DNA of 46,936 nucleotides from JAGXFP01 sp039714535 (GCA_039714535.1 JBDLJC010000024.1:1-46936), one strand, 5' to 3'. Positions 1 through 8,757 are shown, counted from the stretch's first letter. The notes: generated from the sequence alone by a model not told the origin. Program-made: numbers and translations.

Positions 1-1
1 T

Positions 2-99
2 CCTTTTTTGTTGGAACTCGGTTTTGGCGAATTGATTCCAACAGGATACGTCATTTATTTTTTCACGCTTTTCTCAAACACCACTTTTGATCATAACTC
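2..99 (+). repeat. Left arm of 98-bp inverted terminal repeat
   Basis: This 98-bp stretch is the exact reverse complement of 46839-46936. The match breaks at base 100 (a here, while the other arm predicts g). The arm lies one base from the window edge. No transposase sits next to it. Read on the + strand from base 1 it gives a short open frame ending in TGA at 88-90, which could be the tail of a mobile-element gene, but I cannot name it. The simplest reading is that both contig ends run into the same dispersed repeat. Confidence 0.95.
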
Positions 100-230
100 A
101 GGATCTTTACATACTGTGACAAAAAAATCTTCAGTCCCAACGACTTCACCATAGATTGTCTGGAGTTTTATGGTCGGCTCGATATCAACTGATGGAATTT
201 TATTGGAACTCTTCAGTTATCCGTTGATAT

Positions 231-431
231 TCATTCAAAATTTTTTTGGAAAGAATAAGCTGTATTTCCAGGACCTTCCATGCTTTGCAATTTGCCTTGG
301 TGAGCAACTAAAACACCGTGGACCGGTTCTTTAACTCTTCCATTAATCCAATGTGCCGCGCCTTCTGGCTCATTCATTCACTGGTCAACCAGTGGTATTC
401 TGTCTTCGCCCGTATAAATTACATTTGACAT
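231..431 (-). pseudogene. Degenerate reading frame with one in-frame TGA
   Basis: From an ATG at 431 the frame reads 17 residues (MSNVIYTGEDRIPLVDQ), meets TGA at 378-380, then resumes at once with ATG in the same frame for 48 residues before TGA at 231-233. The residues are protein-like (EPEGAAHWINGRVKEPVHG), so this may be a decayed gene or the tail of one. It overlaps the -35 region of the divergent toxin-antitoxin promoter. I do not recognise the family. Selenocysteine readthrough is conceivable but nothing supports it. Confidence 0.3.
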
Positions 432-475
432 CGGCCCAAATTTAGTTTTAATATGGTCTACAGTCTATTGTAGTC
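425..475 (+). promoter_or_regulatory. Promoter and operator of the toxin-antitoxin pair
   Basis: TTGACA at 425-430 and TAATAT at 449-454 form a near-consensus sigma-70 pair with an 18-bp spacer. Just downstream, over the expected transcription start, the sequence CTACA-N6-TGTAG (459-474) makes an inverted repeat inside three direct GTCTA-like units. A good Shine-Dalgarno (ggaggtgacc, from about 483) precedes the antitoxin ATG. Phd/YefM antitoxins typically repress their own operon at such sites; assigning this repeat as the operator is inference. Confidence 0.55.
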
Positions 476-493
476 TATTTTGGGAGGTGACCT

Positions 494-766
494 ATGAGAT
501 TGTTCAACCAAATCAAACCAATTAGCTATCTAAAAGCCCATGCAGCAGAAATAATTAGAAGCTTGGGAGACAAGGGAGAGCCGATGGTCATTACCCAGAA
601 TGGTGAAGCCAAAGTCGTCATTCAGGATATTAAGAGTTACGAGCAGATCCAGGAAACCATAGCCTTGCTCAAGATACTGGCTCTTGGCAATAGACAGATT
701 GAGGAAGGTAAAATAATTTCAGTCGCTGATGCTGTGATGCGTATTCGAAAGAGGAACGGGCAGTAA
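494..766 (+). CDS. Type II antitoxin, Phd/YefM family
   Basis: This 90-residue protein has the Phd/YefM layout: an N-terminal DNA-binding part (ISYLKAHAAEIIRSL, then EPMVITQNGEAKVVIQDIKSYE at about residues 30-51) followed by a helical C-terminal tail that would wrap the toxin. The family binds and neutralises a partner RelE/ParE-fold toxin and represses the operon. The next gene starts within its stop codon (TAATG), so translation is coupled. It stands alone near the contig edge, as mobile toxin-antitoxin modules often do. Confidence 0.88.
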   Translation: MRLFNQIKPISYLKAHAAEIIRSLGDKGEPMVITQNGEAKVVIQDIKSYEQIQETIALLKILALGNRQIEEGKIISVADAVMRIRKRNGQ

Positions 767-1098
767 TGGCTTTTAGAGTCCTACTCACAGAAGACGCTGC
801 TGACGATCTGAATGACCTTTATACATATATTTTTCAACATGACTCGCCTGCAAAGGCAGAATATGTACTTCAACAGATCGAGGAAAAATTTACCAGCCTG
901 ATCGAGCATCCGGAGCGGGGTGTCTACCCAAAGGAACTCATTGCTCTGGGGATTCGTGATTACCGTGAGATTTTTTTCAAACCCTATTGCATTATTTATA
1001 GAGTAGATGGTGAAAACGTTTATGTATACCTTATTGTTGATGGTCGGCGCGATATGCAGACACTTCTTCAGCGTAGACTGTTGGGGGGTACTATATAA
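766..1098 (+). CDS. Type II toxin, ParE/RelE superfamily
   Basis: This 110-residue protein has the RelE/ParE fold pattern: an N-terminal helix pair (DAADDLNDLYTYIF), the linker HPERGVYPKEL at about residues 48-58, the strand REIFFKPYCIIYRV at about 67-80, and a C-terminal VYVYLIVDGRRDMQTLLQRR. ParE members poison DNA gyrase and RelE members cleave mRNA on the ribosome. The VDGRRDMQTLLQRRL ending resembles ParE more than RelE, but the target cannot be settled by eye. Its ATG overlaps the antitoxin stop by one base, which is typical of such pairs. Confidence 0.88.
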   Translation: MAFRVLLTEDAADDLNDLYTYIFQHDSPAKAEYVLQQIEEKFTSLIEHPERGVYPKELIALGIRDYREIFFKPYCIIYRVDGENVYVYLIVDGRRDMQTLLQRRLLGGTI

Positions 1099-1669
1099 TA
1101 AGACTTGAAGCTTATTTTCATTGAGATTTTCTCTCTTTTTAATACCTTTCGATTAATTTCTTTGTCCCTATCCTCATCTCTGTTCGCACCCACACCTAAC
1201 GTGCTCCAACACTATCTTCTGGAGTGGTTTGTCGGAGTAAAGATATTTCCAAAGTAGTCTAACAATGTTTTAGCTAAACATGTCATTCCGCCACCTTCAA
1301 TCAGACCTAAACCACTAACACTTTCTATGTCCATTGGCAATCTTGAAGATGTGCTTTAGACATCATAAGAATAGCCAGACTTGTGATGTTACTGATTACC
1401 TTCAGTTCTGCTTGATGGTGATTATTATTTTAACTAAAGAGGGTTGTTTCGGAGAAAAACTGTTTTAATTAGCTTTGAATGATTGTGAGGATTAATACCA
1501 AGTCAATTTCTTACCCACAGGGCTTCGTCAACTCTATATTGACTGCACCCCCCCCAGCACCATCTTACCCCATATCTTCTCTCGCAGGATAAATCTAAGT
1601 TTTTCCTTCTGCCTCTCCAGGCCATTCTGTATACTGCTAGTTGATGCGTTAAGTTTTAATAGGGGAGCT
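1099..1669. other. Intergenic region, no gene recognised
   Basis: About 570 bp separates the toxin gene from the ABC exporter. I see no convincing frame on either strand. Visible items are a 10-bp palindrome TTTAGCTAAA near 1271-1280, a run of eight or more C near 1545-1553, and a good Shine-Dalgarno (aggggagc) just before the ATG at 1670. The exporter promoter presumably lies in the distal part. Confidence 0.5.
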
Positions 1670-2893
1670 ATGAATCTTTTCATCTATGCCTGTCGCAATA
1701 TCTGGCGAACCCGCCAGCGGAGTGGGGTAATTATCGGAGCCATGGCCTTTGCCGGTTTCATAATGATCTTCTATGCCACTCTTATGGAAGGGCTTCTCCA
1801 TACCACCGAAAAAAACGCCATCGCCATGGAGACCGGCCAGTTCCAGATCCATGCCGAAGGCTACCGGGATGATCCCGATCTCTACAAACGTATTGCTGAT
1901 GAGGAGGCAATCCTTGCCGTTATTGAGTCAAGGAGTTTTTCTGGGGCTCCCAGATTATACGGTTTTGGCCTGGCGGCGGCCGGGGCTTCTTCGGCTGGAG
2001 TGCGAATTCGGGGCGTTAATATTGCCTTGGAAAGCAAGGTGACCGATATCCATCGTCACCTGTTGTCCGGCGGTTGGCTTACCGATATGGATCCAGCCGG
2101 GGTGGTGATAGGACGGCGGCTGGCCAGGATTCTCGGGGTCACGACCGGCAGCGAGGTGGTTATCGTCAGTCAGGGCGCCGATGGTTCGATGGCCAATGAG
2201 CTTTACATCGTCCGGGGGATTTTGAAATCGGTCGGGGAGGGGATTGACCGGTCCGGTTTTTTTATGGTTGAGCGGGCTTTTCGGGATTTGATGGTGCTGC
2301 CGGCAGGGGTCCATGAGATTGCCGTACGCCATGGTGATGAAAATATCAATCTTGATGACCGCACCAAGGAGCTGGCCGGTTTGGCGCCCGGCCAGGAGGT
2401 TATGAACTGGCGGCAGTTGCGGCCGGTGGTGGCCCGGATTCTGGATGTCTCGAGATTCTCCCTACTGTTGATGTTGATCATAACCTACACGGCGGTCGGG
2501 ATCCTCACCCTTAACAGTATGTTGATGGGGGTCTTCGAACGAATCCACGAGTTCGGCATCATCAAGGCTCTGGGAGTGCCGCCCTGGCAGATCTTCTCCT
2601 TGATTACGGTGGAGGCGGTTGTCCAGGTGGTGATCGCATCCTCGGTGGCACTGGCGACGGCGGTGCCGCTGTCAATTTATTGTGAGACCCACCCGGTTGA
2701 TTTGACCTCGCTGGCCTCAACCTCGGCCTCCATTGCCGGGATTGCCCTTGATCCTCTCTGGTACTGCCGGGTGACGATCGATTCGGTGGTCAGTCCGGTT
2801 CTGGTCCTGTTCATCGTTTCAATGATTGCGATAATCTACCCGGCCGCCAAGGCCTCATTAATCAGGCCCCTGCAGGCCATCCATCACCGGTGA
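1670..2893 (+). CDS. ABC transporter permease, FtsX/LolC-MacB type (first)
   Basis: This 407-residue inner-membrane protein has the MacB/LolC layout: a cytoplasmic start ending in a membrane helix (about residues 17-40), a large periplasmic domain (about 40-255), then three helices of the FtsX domain (about 265-400). The FtsX core is visible as LNSMLMGVFERIHEFGIIKALGV. Such permeases do not channel solute through the membrane. They pass ATP-driven motion to periplasmic partners, extracting lipoproteins (LolCDE) or pushing substrates out (MacB). A second permease follows after 3 bp, then the ATPase and an outer-membrane barrel. The ATG is set by aggggagc. Confidence 0.9.
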   Translation: MNLFIYACRNIWRTRQRSGVIIGAMAFAGFIMIFYATLMEGLLHTTEKNAIAMETGQFQIHAEGYRDDPDLYKRIADEEAILAVIESRSFSGAPRLYGFGLAAAGASSAGVRIRGVNIALESKVTDIHRHLLSGGWLTDMDPAGVVIGRRLARILGVTTGSEVVIVSQGADGSMANELYIVRGILKSVGEGIDRSGFFMVERAFRDLMVLPAGVHEIAVRHGDENINLDDRTKELAGLAPGQEVMNWRQLRPVVARILDVSRFSLLLMLIITYTAVGILTLNSMLMGVFERIHEFGIIKALGVPPWQIFSLITVEAVVQVVIASSVALATAVPLSIYCETHPVDLTSLASTSASIAGIALDPLWYCRVTIDSVVSPVLVLFIVSMIAIIYPAAKASLIRPLQAIHHR

Positions 2894-2896
2894 GCG

Positions 2897-4144
2897 ATGA
2901 ACTTTTCAGAATCATTTCGCATAGCCTGGCGTAATCTGCTCCGCAACCGGCGGCGGACCTTGATCACCTCCTTTTCGGTGGCCTTCGGGGTACTGCTGTC
3001 GGTGACCTTTACCGCCTCGGGCGACTATTCCTATACCAATATGATTGACAGCAGCGCCACTCTGGGGTTCGGTCATCTGGCGGTTGAACCGCCGGGTTAT
3101 AATGATACGCCGTCGCTGGCCATCAGGCTGTCCGGGACGGACCGGATCAGGGAAAGAGTTTTGCGCTTGCCGGAGGTGGAAAGCGCCTATGTGCGGATCA
3201 TGGGTGAGGCTATGTTTGCCAGTGGGGCCAAGAGCATTGGCGGTCAGGTGATCGGGATTGATCCGGCCGTTGAAAATAGTGCGCATAACATCTTCATCAA
3301 GTCGATTGTCAAAGGTGAACTCTTTCAAGACAGTTCGTCCCGGGGTGTGTTGATCGGCAGCAAGATGGCCGAGAAACTAAGACTGCGCCTCGGTAAAAAG
3401 CTGATCTATACCCTGACCGACCGGACCGGTGAGTTGGTCAGCGGTATCTGCCGGGTCAGCGGTATTTTCACCACCGGCGAGGATACGGTGGACAGTTCCA
3501 TTATCCTGCTGCCCATTGCCCGGCTGCGTAAGGTGCTCGATTATGAAGTGGAGGACGCCTCGTTGGTTTCGATATTTATTGACGATCAGCGGCGGGCCGA
3601 GCATGTAAAAGAGCGGCTTGGAATGCTCATAGGTGGCCGGGGGCGAGAGATTTTGACCTGGCGGGAAACCCAGGCCGAACTGGCCGGCCTGATCGCGATT
3701 GATCGGGCCGGAAACTACCTGATGCAGGGACTGGTCGGCCTGCTGATTGCGGCCGGAATTCTCAATACGCTGATGATGAGCGTGATGGAAAGGACCCGTG
3801 AGTTCGGGATGATGATGGCCGTCGGCATGGCGCCGTCCCAGGTGGTGGCCATGGTGGTGGCCGAATCTTTCTTAATCGCTATCCTGGGGTTGCTGATGGG
3901 AATTTTGCTGACCACGCCCTGGTACCTTTATATGGTCCGGGTAGGCATCGATTTCAGCAGCCAGATTGGTGATGATTACAGTACCAGCGGGGTCCTGGTT
4001 GATCCGGTTCTCAAGTTCCGGCTTTTTAAGGAGAGCGCCATCGCGATTGTTGTGGGGGTGTTCAGCCTTACCATGCTGGCCGGGGTGTTTCCCGCTATTA
4101 AAGCCGGACGGGTGCCGCCGGTGGACAGTATTAGAACTCTCTGA
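2897..4144 (+). CDS. ABC transporter permease, FtsX/LolE-MacB type (second)
   Basis: This 415-residue protein has the same layout as its upstream neighbour: a start helix after RIAWRNLLRNRRRTLIT, a periplasmic domain (about residues 45-270) and three C-terminal helices with the FtsX motif LMMSVMERTREFGMMMAVGM. The two are related but clearly different in sequence, so they probably form a heterodimer as LolC/LolE do. The gene begins 3 bp after the first permease and ends 56 bp before the ATPase. A true lipoprotein-release system would be expected to have a LolA/LolB partner nearby. None is seen, so the substrate is open. Confidence 0.9.
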   Translation: MNFSESFRIAWRNLLRNRRRTLITSFSVAFGVLLSVTFTASGDYSYTNMIDSSATLGFGHLAVEPPGYNDTPSLAIRLSGTDRIRERVLRLPEVESAYVRIMGEAMFASGAKSIGGQVIGIDPAVENSAHNIFIKSIVKGELFQDSSSRGVLIGSKMAEKLRLRLGKKLIYTLTDRTGELVSGICRVSGIFTTGEDTVDSSIILLPIARLRKVLDYEVEDASLVSIFIDDQRRAEHVKERLGMLIGGRGREILTWRETQAELAGLIAIDRAGNYLMQGLVGLLIAAGILNTLMMSVMERTREFGMMMAVGMAPSQVVAMVVAESFLIAILGLLMGILLTTPWYLYMVRVGIDFSSQIGDDYSTSGVLVDPVLKFRLFKESAIAIVVGVFSLTMLAGVFPAIKAGRVPPVDSIRTL

Positions 4145-4200
4145 GAGGCTGTCCCAAAAAAACTACTATCTTTATATAAATTGCATGTGACGGATAGATT

Positions 4201-4902
4201 ATGGCAAACAATGATGTTGTTGTGAAGACAGAGCGGCTTAGTAAGGTATATCAAGAGGGCAAAGTCGAGGTTAAAGCCGTTAGCAACCTGAACCTGGAAT
4301 TGCGGCGAGGTGAGTTTACCGCCCTTTGCGGGCCTTCCGGTTCAGGGAAAACAACTATGCTCAATATGATTGGCGCCCTCGATGAACCAACTGGCGGTCG
4401 GGTTATCCTGGATGGTCAGAACCTGGCTGATCTTTCCCGGACAGAGTTGTCGCGTCTGCGGCGGGACCGGATTGGTTTCGTCTTCCAGGCCTATAATCTG
4501 GTGCCGGTACTGACCGCTTTCGAGAATGCCGAATTTGTTTTGGCCCTGCAAGGCGTTGAGAAAAGGGAGCGGCACCACCGCACCATGAAAGTTCTGGAAG
4601 AGGTCGGCATTGCCGATCTTGCCGATCGGCGGCCGGATGAATTGTCCGGCGGTCAACAGCAGCGGGTGGCGATTGCCAGGGCCATTGCTCCGGAGCCGGT
4701 TATTATCCTGGCTGATGAGCCCACGGCCAATGTCGATTCGGCCAATGCCACCGGCCTCCTCGATCTGATGGAGCGTCTCAATCTTGAAGAGAATATAACC
4801 TTTCTGTTTTCGACCCACGACCAACGGGTCATAAGCCGGGCCCGTCGGATAATCAGGCTGCAGGACGGCGAACTGGTTGGAGATGAGGAGATTGCCGGGT
4901 GA
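4201..4902 (+). CDS. ABC transporter ATP-binding protein, LolD/MacB type
   Basis: This 233-residue ATPase has every expected motif: Walker A GPSGSGKTT (about residues 40-48), Q-loop in FVFQAYNLVPVLTAFEN, signature LSGGQQQR (about 143-150), Walker B VIILADEPTANVDS, and H-loop FSTHDQ. The NLVPVLTAFENAE stretch is typical of the LolD/MacB/FtsE subfamily. It would power the two preceding permeases. Spacing upstream is 56 bp without a strong Shine-Dalgarno. Downstream it overlaps the barrel gene by 4 bp (GTGA). Confidence 0.93.
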   Translation: MANNDVVVKTERLSKVYQEGKVEVKAVSNLNLELRRGEFTALCGPSGSGKTTMLNMIGALDEPTGGRVILDGQNLADLSRTELSRLRRDRIGFVFQAYNLVPVLTAFENAEFVLALQGVEKRERHHRTMKVLEEVGIADLADRRPDELSGGQQQRVAIARAIAPEPVIILADEPTANVDSANATGLLDLMERLNLEENITFLFSTHDQRVISRARRIIRLQDGELVGDEEIAG

Positions 4903-6122
4903 TTCGCGCATTTTGCGGTCTGTTGCTCTTGCTGACGGTTTTTTGTTGGCCGGGGGCGGTACAGGGCTTTTACGAATATCAGGGCCGGAATTCTTCTCTG
5001 GATGTGAGCGGCTTTGTTGGAGCGGGTGCTGGGCAGTTGACCTATCCCGCCGCCAGTAATTTGTATGACGTTCGAGATGACCAGGCCTGGTCTGGCGATC
5101 TGCGCCTGCTGGTCGAAGCCGACTATAAAGATGATCTCCGCCTGAGTGGTAATATTCTCCAAAGCAGCCGAGCAAAGGCCCCTTTTACAACGGCTGTCAG
5201 CGCTTTTATCCCCCTTGATGTGGAACGCAGCAGTCTGTTGACCTGGGAGCAGCATGATTCCAGGCGCAGTCGCTCGGAACTGCTGGTTGACGACTTATAT
5301 TTACAGTATCAAACCACTCGTCTTGATTTTGCGGTGGGGCGGCAACCGGTCAATCTGGCGACAACCTTTTATTTTGTGCCAAACGATTTTTTTGCCCCCT
5401 TTGCGCCGCAGACTTTTTTTCGCACCTACAAACCCGGGGTTGACGGGCTGAGGGCGGATTTTCGGCTGGCCGAACTATCGCAGCTTACCATGCTGGGAGT
5501 TCTGGCCTATGATCGTGATGGTTCTGCCGCTAATGGCTGGAGCCGGAAACCGGATTGCTCTGAAACGTCGTTGTTAATCAGGGCCTCGCGGGAGATGGTT
5601 GGCTTTGAGTGGGTGGTGCTGGTCGGGACGGTTGACGATAATACGATCAGCGGCGGTTCCCTGCAGGGCGAACTCTTCAACCTGATCGGCTTGCGGGCCG
5701 AGGGCCATTATAGCGCTCCGGAAACCGCTGGTGGACACAGCCACTTCAAACTGGCTGTTGGGTTGGAAAAGCTCTATGCCAACAATTTCAGTTGGCGGTT
5801 GGAATATTTCCAGAATAGCACCGGTGGTTTGGGTAATGTCAGCGGTCTGCCGATTGCCACTGACCAGAACCGTGATTATGGCGCTCTGGGGCTGGGGTAT
5901 GAGCTTACACCGTTGTTGAACGGCAGCCTTCTGACCCTGATCGGTTTCGATGATGATTCCGGGGTCTTATCCGCTAATCTGCTTTATTCGCTCTCCGATG
6001 AATCGGAGATGTCGGTTATCTGTTCGGTGCCGTTTGGAGACCGCCCTGGTCCGTCTTCCGCTGGTTCTGAATTCGGCAGTCAGCCCCGCATGGTCCTGCT
6101 TGAATACCGCCATTATTTCTAG
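4899..6122 (+). CDS. Outer-membrane beta-barrel protein coupled to the ABC exporter
   Basis: This 407-residue protein starts at GTG inside the ATPase stop codon. It has a signal peptide (LLLLLTVFCWPGAVQG, cleavage near residue 23), alternating hydrophobic strands throughout, and a terminal aromatic residue (LLEYRHYF) fitting the BAM recognition signal. The stretch GRQPVNLATTFYFVPNDFFAPF resembles alginate-export-like or DUF1302-like porins, but I cannot fix the family. The overlap suggests the barrel works with the ABC proteins, for example as an exit or acceptor for the moved substrate. That function is inference. Confidence 0.8.
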   Translation: MIRAFCGLLLLLTVFCWPGAVQGFYEYQGRNSSLDVSGFVGAGAGQLTYPAASNLYDVRDDQAWSGDLRLLVEADYKDDLRLSGNILQSSRAKAPFTTAVSAFIPLDVERSSLLTWEQHDSRRSRSELLVDDLYLQYQTTRLDFAVGRQPVNLATTFYFVPNDFFAPFAPQTFFRTYKPGVDGLRADFRLAELSQLTMLGVLAYDRDGSAANGWSRKPDCSETSLLIRASREMVGFEWVVLVGTVDDNTISGGSLQGELFNLIGLRAEGHYSAPETAGGHSHFKLAVGLEKLYANNFSWRLEYFQNSTGGLGNVSGLPIATDQNRDYGALGLGYELTPLLNGSLLTLIGFDDDSGVLSANLLYSLSDESEMSVICSVPFGDRPGPSSAGSEFGSQPRMVLLEYRHYF

Positions 6123-6227
6123 ATTCGGTAAATACTTTCACTTGCCCCACCTATCTTCTTGAAAAATAGTCAAAAAAGAATTTAAATAACTATCCTTGAT
6201 GTTTTGGATATAGGATGGATATTTTTG

Positions 6228-7154
6228 ATGAAAAGAGATCTGGCAAATAAGAGCAAGATTCTGGCCGTAGGCGGTGGTAAGGGTGGCGTCGGTAAGAGCT
6301 TCATCCTGAGTAGTCTGGGGATGAGTCTTGCCAAAAAAGGCAAGGTAGTCATGATTGATGGCGACCTGGGCGGCGCCAATCTCCATAATTTCCTTTGTGT
6401 CTCCCGTCCCCAAACATCTTTGACCGATTTTTTCGAGAAAAAGGTACCGTTGTCTGAACTGGTTATTGATAGTGGCATTGAGAATCTTAGCCTGATTAGC
6501 GGTATGATCGGCACCACCGGGGCGGAGAGTATTAAGCATGTCCAGAAGAAGAAGTTTCTCACCCACGTCCGTAATCTTGATACCGATTACATCATGATTG
6601 ATCTCGGTGCCGGGACCAATTTTAATACCATCGACACCCTGTTGTTGGCTGACCAGATGATGATTGTCGTCATCCCTGAGATTCCTTCCATCGAAAATAT
6701 GTATAACTTTCTGAGAAACCTGTTTTTTAGAAAAATAGGCACCGTCCTTAATGATTATGGTTATCGAGGGCTCATCGTTGCAACCTGGAAGATGAGACAG
6801 GAACTTGGCATAGTTAACTTCAAACAGTTGGTTGATTACCTAAAAAGTACTTCGCCGGAACTGCGCCAGATTGTAGAGCAGGAGTTATCTTCTTTTACGG
6901 TTAATATTGTCCTTAATCAGGTCAGGAGGAAGCAGGATATTGTGATCGGTAATTCGGTCAAAAGTGTTTGCCGGAAGTTTTTTGGGATCAATGCCCTCTA
7001 TAGTGGTTATGTTGAGCATGATGAGAGTGTCTCGCGCTGTATTAACAAGAGGTTGCCGTATATGAACACCTTTTCGACCTCGCGCTGTGCCCGTGGCATT
7101 GAGCGGTTGACTGACAACCTGATGACCGGTAACCAGGTAAAGATAATTCACTGA
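6228..7154 (+). CDS. MinD/ParA-like P-loop ATPase (FlhG-like)
   Basis: This 308-residue protein has the deviant Walker A KGGVGKS (near residue 20, within AVGGGKGGVGKS), the switch MIDGDLGGANLH and a hydrophobic IMIDLGAG strand. MinD, ParA and FlhG use this fold to place cell machinery by ATP-dependent dimerisation, often on the membrane. The C-terminus is not an obvious MinD amphipathic helix. I chose ATG 6228 over an upstream TTG at 6204 because AGGA lies about 12 bases before it and the TTG has no site. The stop overlaps the next ATG (TGATG), so the two proteins are probably partners. Confidence 0.88.
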   Translation: MKRDLANKSKILAVGGGKGGVGKSFILSSLGMSLAKKGKVVMIDGDLGGANLHNFLCVSRPQTSLTDFFEKKVPLSELVIDSGIENLSLISGMIGTTGAESIKHVQKKKFLTHVRNLDTDYIMIDLGAGTNFNTIDTLLLADQMMIVVIPEIPSIENMYNFLRNLFFRKIGTVLNDYGYRGLIVATWKMRQELGIVNFKQLVDYLKSTSPELRQIVEQELSSFTVNIVLNQVRRKQDIVIGNSVKSVCRKFFGINALYSGYVEHDESVSRCINKRLPYMNTFSTSRCARGIERLTDNLMTGNQVKIIH

Positions 7155-7681
7155 TGGATAGAGAAAAGTACAGAAAGCATTTCGAAATGCTCGAATTAAC
7201 GACCAAGGCGAGTCCGGCCGATATCAAGAAGGCCTATCTTTTGCTCAAGGATGTATATTCCAAGGATTCCCTGGCTATCATGTCAATGGGCGATGAGATA
7301 TCCGTAGGGCAGACGGAGGATATTCTGCAACAGATCGAAGATTCTTTTCAGGTGCTGTCTGAACTATTTAGTGAAGAACAGAATGAAGTCACCGAATTTG
7401 TCGACCGGATAGTTGCCGATATAGCAGACTTTAATGGGGGGACTCTGAAGGAAATTCGCAAAAAACTTGATATCTCGCTGGATGATATGGCCATGGAAAC
7501 CAAGGTCCAATATAGTCATCTACTGGATATCGAGGCGGATAATTTCGATGGGTTACCTGTTGCGGTCTATACCCGAGGATTTGTGGTGAATTACGCTAAG
7601 TTTCTTTCCCTCGATCCGGAGGTGGTAGCGAAAAGTTATATGGATAATTTCCGGAAATACCGCGAGGAAAATGCCAAGTAG
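7154..7681 (+). CDS. J-like plus RodZ-type helix-turn-helix protein
   Basis: This 175-residue protein has two parts. The first 70 residues resemble a DnaJ-type helical hairpin (HFEMLELTTKASPADIKKAYLLL) but lack the HPD motif needed to stimulate DnaK. Residues about 95-170 form an HTH_25 domain as in RodZ (LKEIRKKLDISLDDMAMETKV, YTRGFVVNYAKFLSLDPEVV). There is no membrane segment, unlike RodZ. One-base overlap with the MinD-like gene suggests a shared positional or regulatory task. It could be a DNA-binding adaptor or a cytoskeletal adaptor. Confidence 0.75.
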   Translation: MDREKYRKHFEMLELTTKASPADIKKAYLLLKDVYSKDSLAIMSMGDEISVGQTEDILQQIEDSFQVLSELFSEEQNEVTEFVDRIVADIADFNGGTLKEIRKKLDISLDDMAMETKVQYSHLLDIEADNFDGLPVAVYTRGFVVNYAKFLSLDPEVVAKSYMDNFRKYREENAK

Positions 7682-7738
7682 TCCTCTTGCCCGGTCCGGG
7701 TGTTTGCTCAGTAAAAAAATACGAAGTCAGGGTTTAAA

Positions 7739-7936
7739 ATGAGATCGATTAATGATCTGTGGGGTGATATCGGAGAGTTGTCCGAGGACGAGATGCTGCA
7801 TGTAATCACCAAGCTGTTCGCTATGTATGAGACGGAGTTGCAACGTGATCCTGATAATGAAGAGGCCTTGAAGTTCTTCTGGAATCTTGACAATGTCATT
7901 ACCCAGACCTGTGAATGCAACAGCAATAGGAGATAG
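7739..7936 (+). CDS. Small acidic hypothetical protein
   Basis: This 65-residue protein (MRSINDLWGDIGELSEDEMLHVITKLF...) is acidic and helical, with a cysteine-containing tail (TQTCECNSNRR). It starts 57 bp after the J-like/HTH gene behind a modest cagggt site and has the same codon character as its neighbours. I do not recognise a family. It is probably cotranscribed with the MinD-like and HTH genes. Confidence 0.6.
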   Translation: MRSINDLWGDIGELSEDEMLHVITKLFAMYETELQRDPDNEEALKFFWNLDNVITQTCECNSNRR

Positions 7937-7999
7937 TCCGACGGTGGCGATGCTAGCAACCGGTGCTAAAACTCTATTTGTCCCGGGAAATATTAGTGG

Positions 8000-8515
8000 A
8001 TGATAAAAACAATGTGTCGTGATGGAATAAAATATGGCAAGGGCATTTGCTTGACCATCCTGTTCTCGGCAGCGCTTTGCGTTCTGCCTGTTGGTGCCTG
8101 GGCCAGGGATGGTAAATGCCTCAAGGGCGACTGTGAAAACGGCCAAGGAACATTTGAATATCGAACCGGGCTTAAATATGTTGGTGGCTGGCAGAATGGT
8201 CTGGAACATGGTCAGGGACGAATGCGCTTGCCGGGTGGCGGTACTTACGAAGGTGAATACAAGGATGGTCAGCCCCATGGGTATGGTGTTTATCAGCTCT
8301 TGGATGGGAGAAAATATGATGGCGAGTGGCAAAACGGTCTGGCCGAAGGTCATGGTCTTGAAACAAATCCGGATGGGAGCAGCTATGAGGGCAATTGGCG
8401 GAACGGTCTCCCTAATGGGTACGGAGTAAGCACTTACGGAGGCGGGGAAGACCGGGAAGGTTATTGGGTGGACGGTGAGTATGCCGGTAAGGACAGACTG
8501 TGGAATATTGATTAG
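8000..8515 (+). CDS. Secreted MORN-repeat protein
   Basis: This 171-residue protein has a signal peptide (ICLTILFSAALCVLPVGAWA, cleavage near residue 35) followed by about five MORN units of the form Y-x-G-x-W/Y-x-x-G-x-x-x-G-x-G (YVGGWQNGLEHGQG, YEGEYKDGQPHGYG, YDGEWQNGLAEGHG, YEGNWRNGLPNGYG). MORN repeats form an extended beta sheet that binds lipid or protein. The signal peptide places it in the periplasm or outside. Two cysteines (KCLKGDC) just after the cleavage site could form a disulfide. It ends the + strand group that starts with the MinD-like gene. Confidence 0.9.
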   Translation: MIKTMCRDGIKYGKGICLTILFSAALCVLPVGAWARDGKCLKGDCENGQGTFEYRTGLKYVGGWQNGLEHGQGRMRLPGGGTYEGEYKDGQPHGYGVYQLLDGRKYDGEWQNGLAEGHGLETNPDGSSYEGNWRNGLPNGYGVSTYGGGEDREGYWVDGEYAGKDRLWNID

Positions 8516-8757
8516 TTTCTGGTCTGTTTATCTCGTGAGAAGAAGGCTTTCTGAACAGTTCTCCTGCTGCGAAGCAAGATGTTGTTTCTGATTACTTATT
8601 GGTGGCGTGACGGGAGCCCATTGCAGCTGTACAGCTAGAAAAAATGGTGTAGATTATAAAGATGGTTATTGGCTTAGTCGGTGAGTTTGTCGGCAGAGAT
8701 AAACCCGCAGATTTTCGCTAATGTTATGCCTTGAAAATGTGGTGTATCCCAAATACC

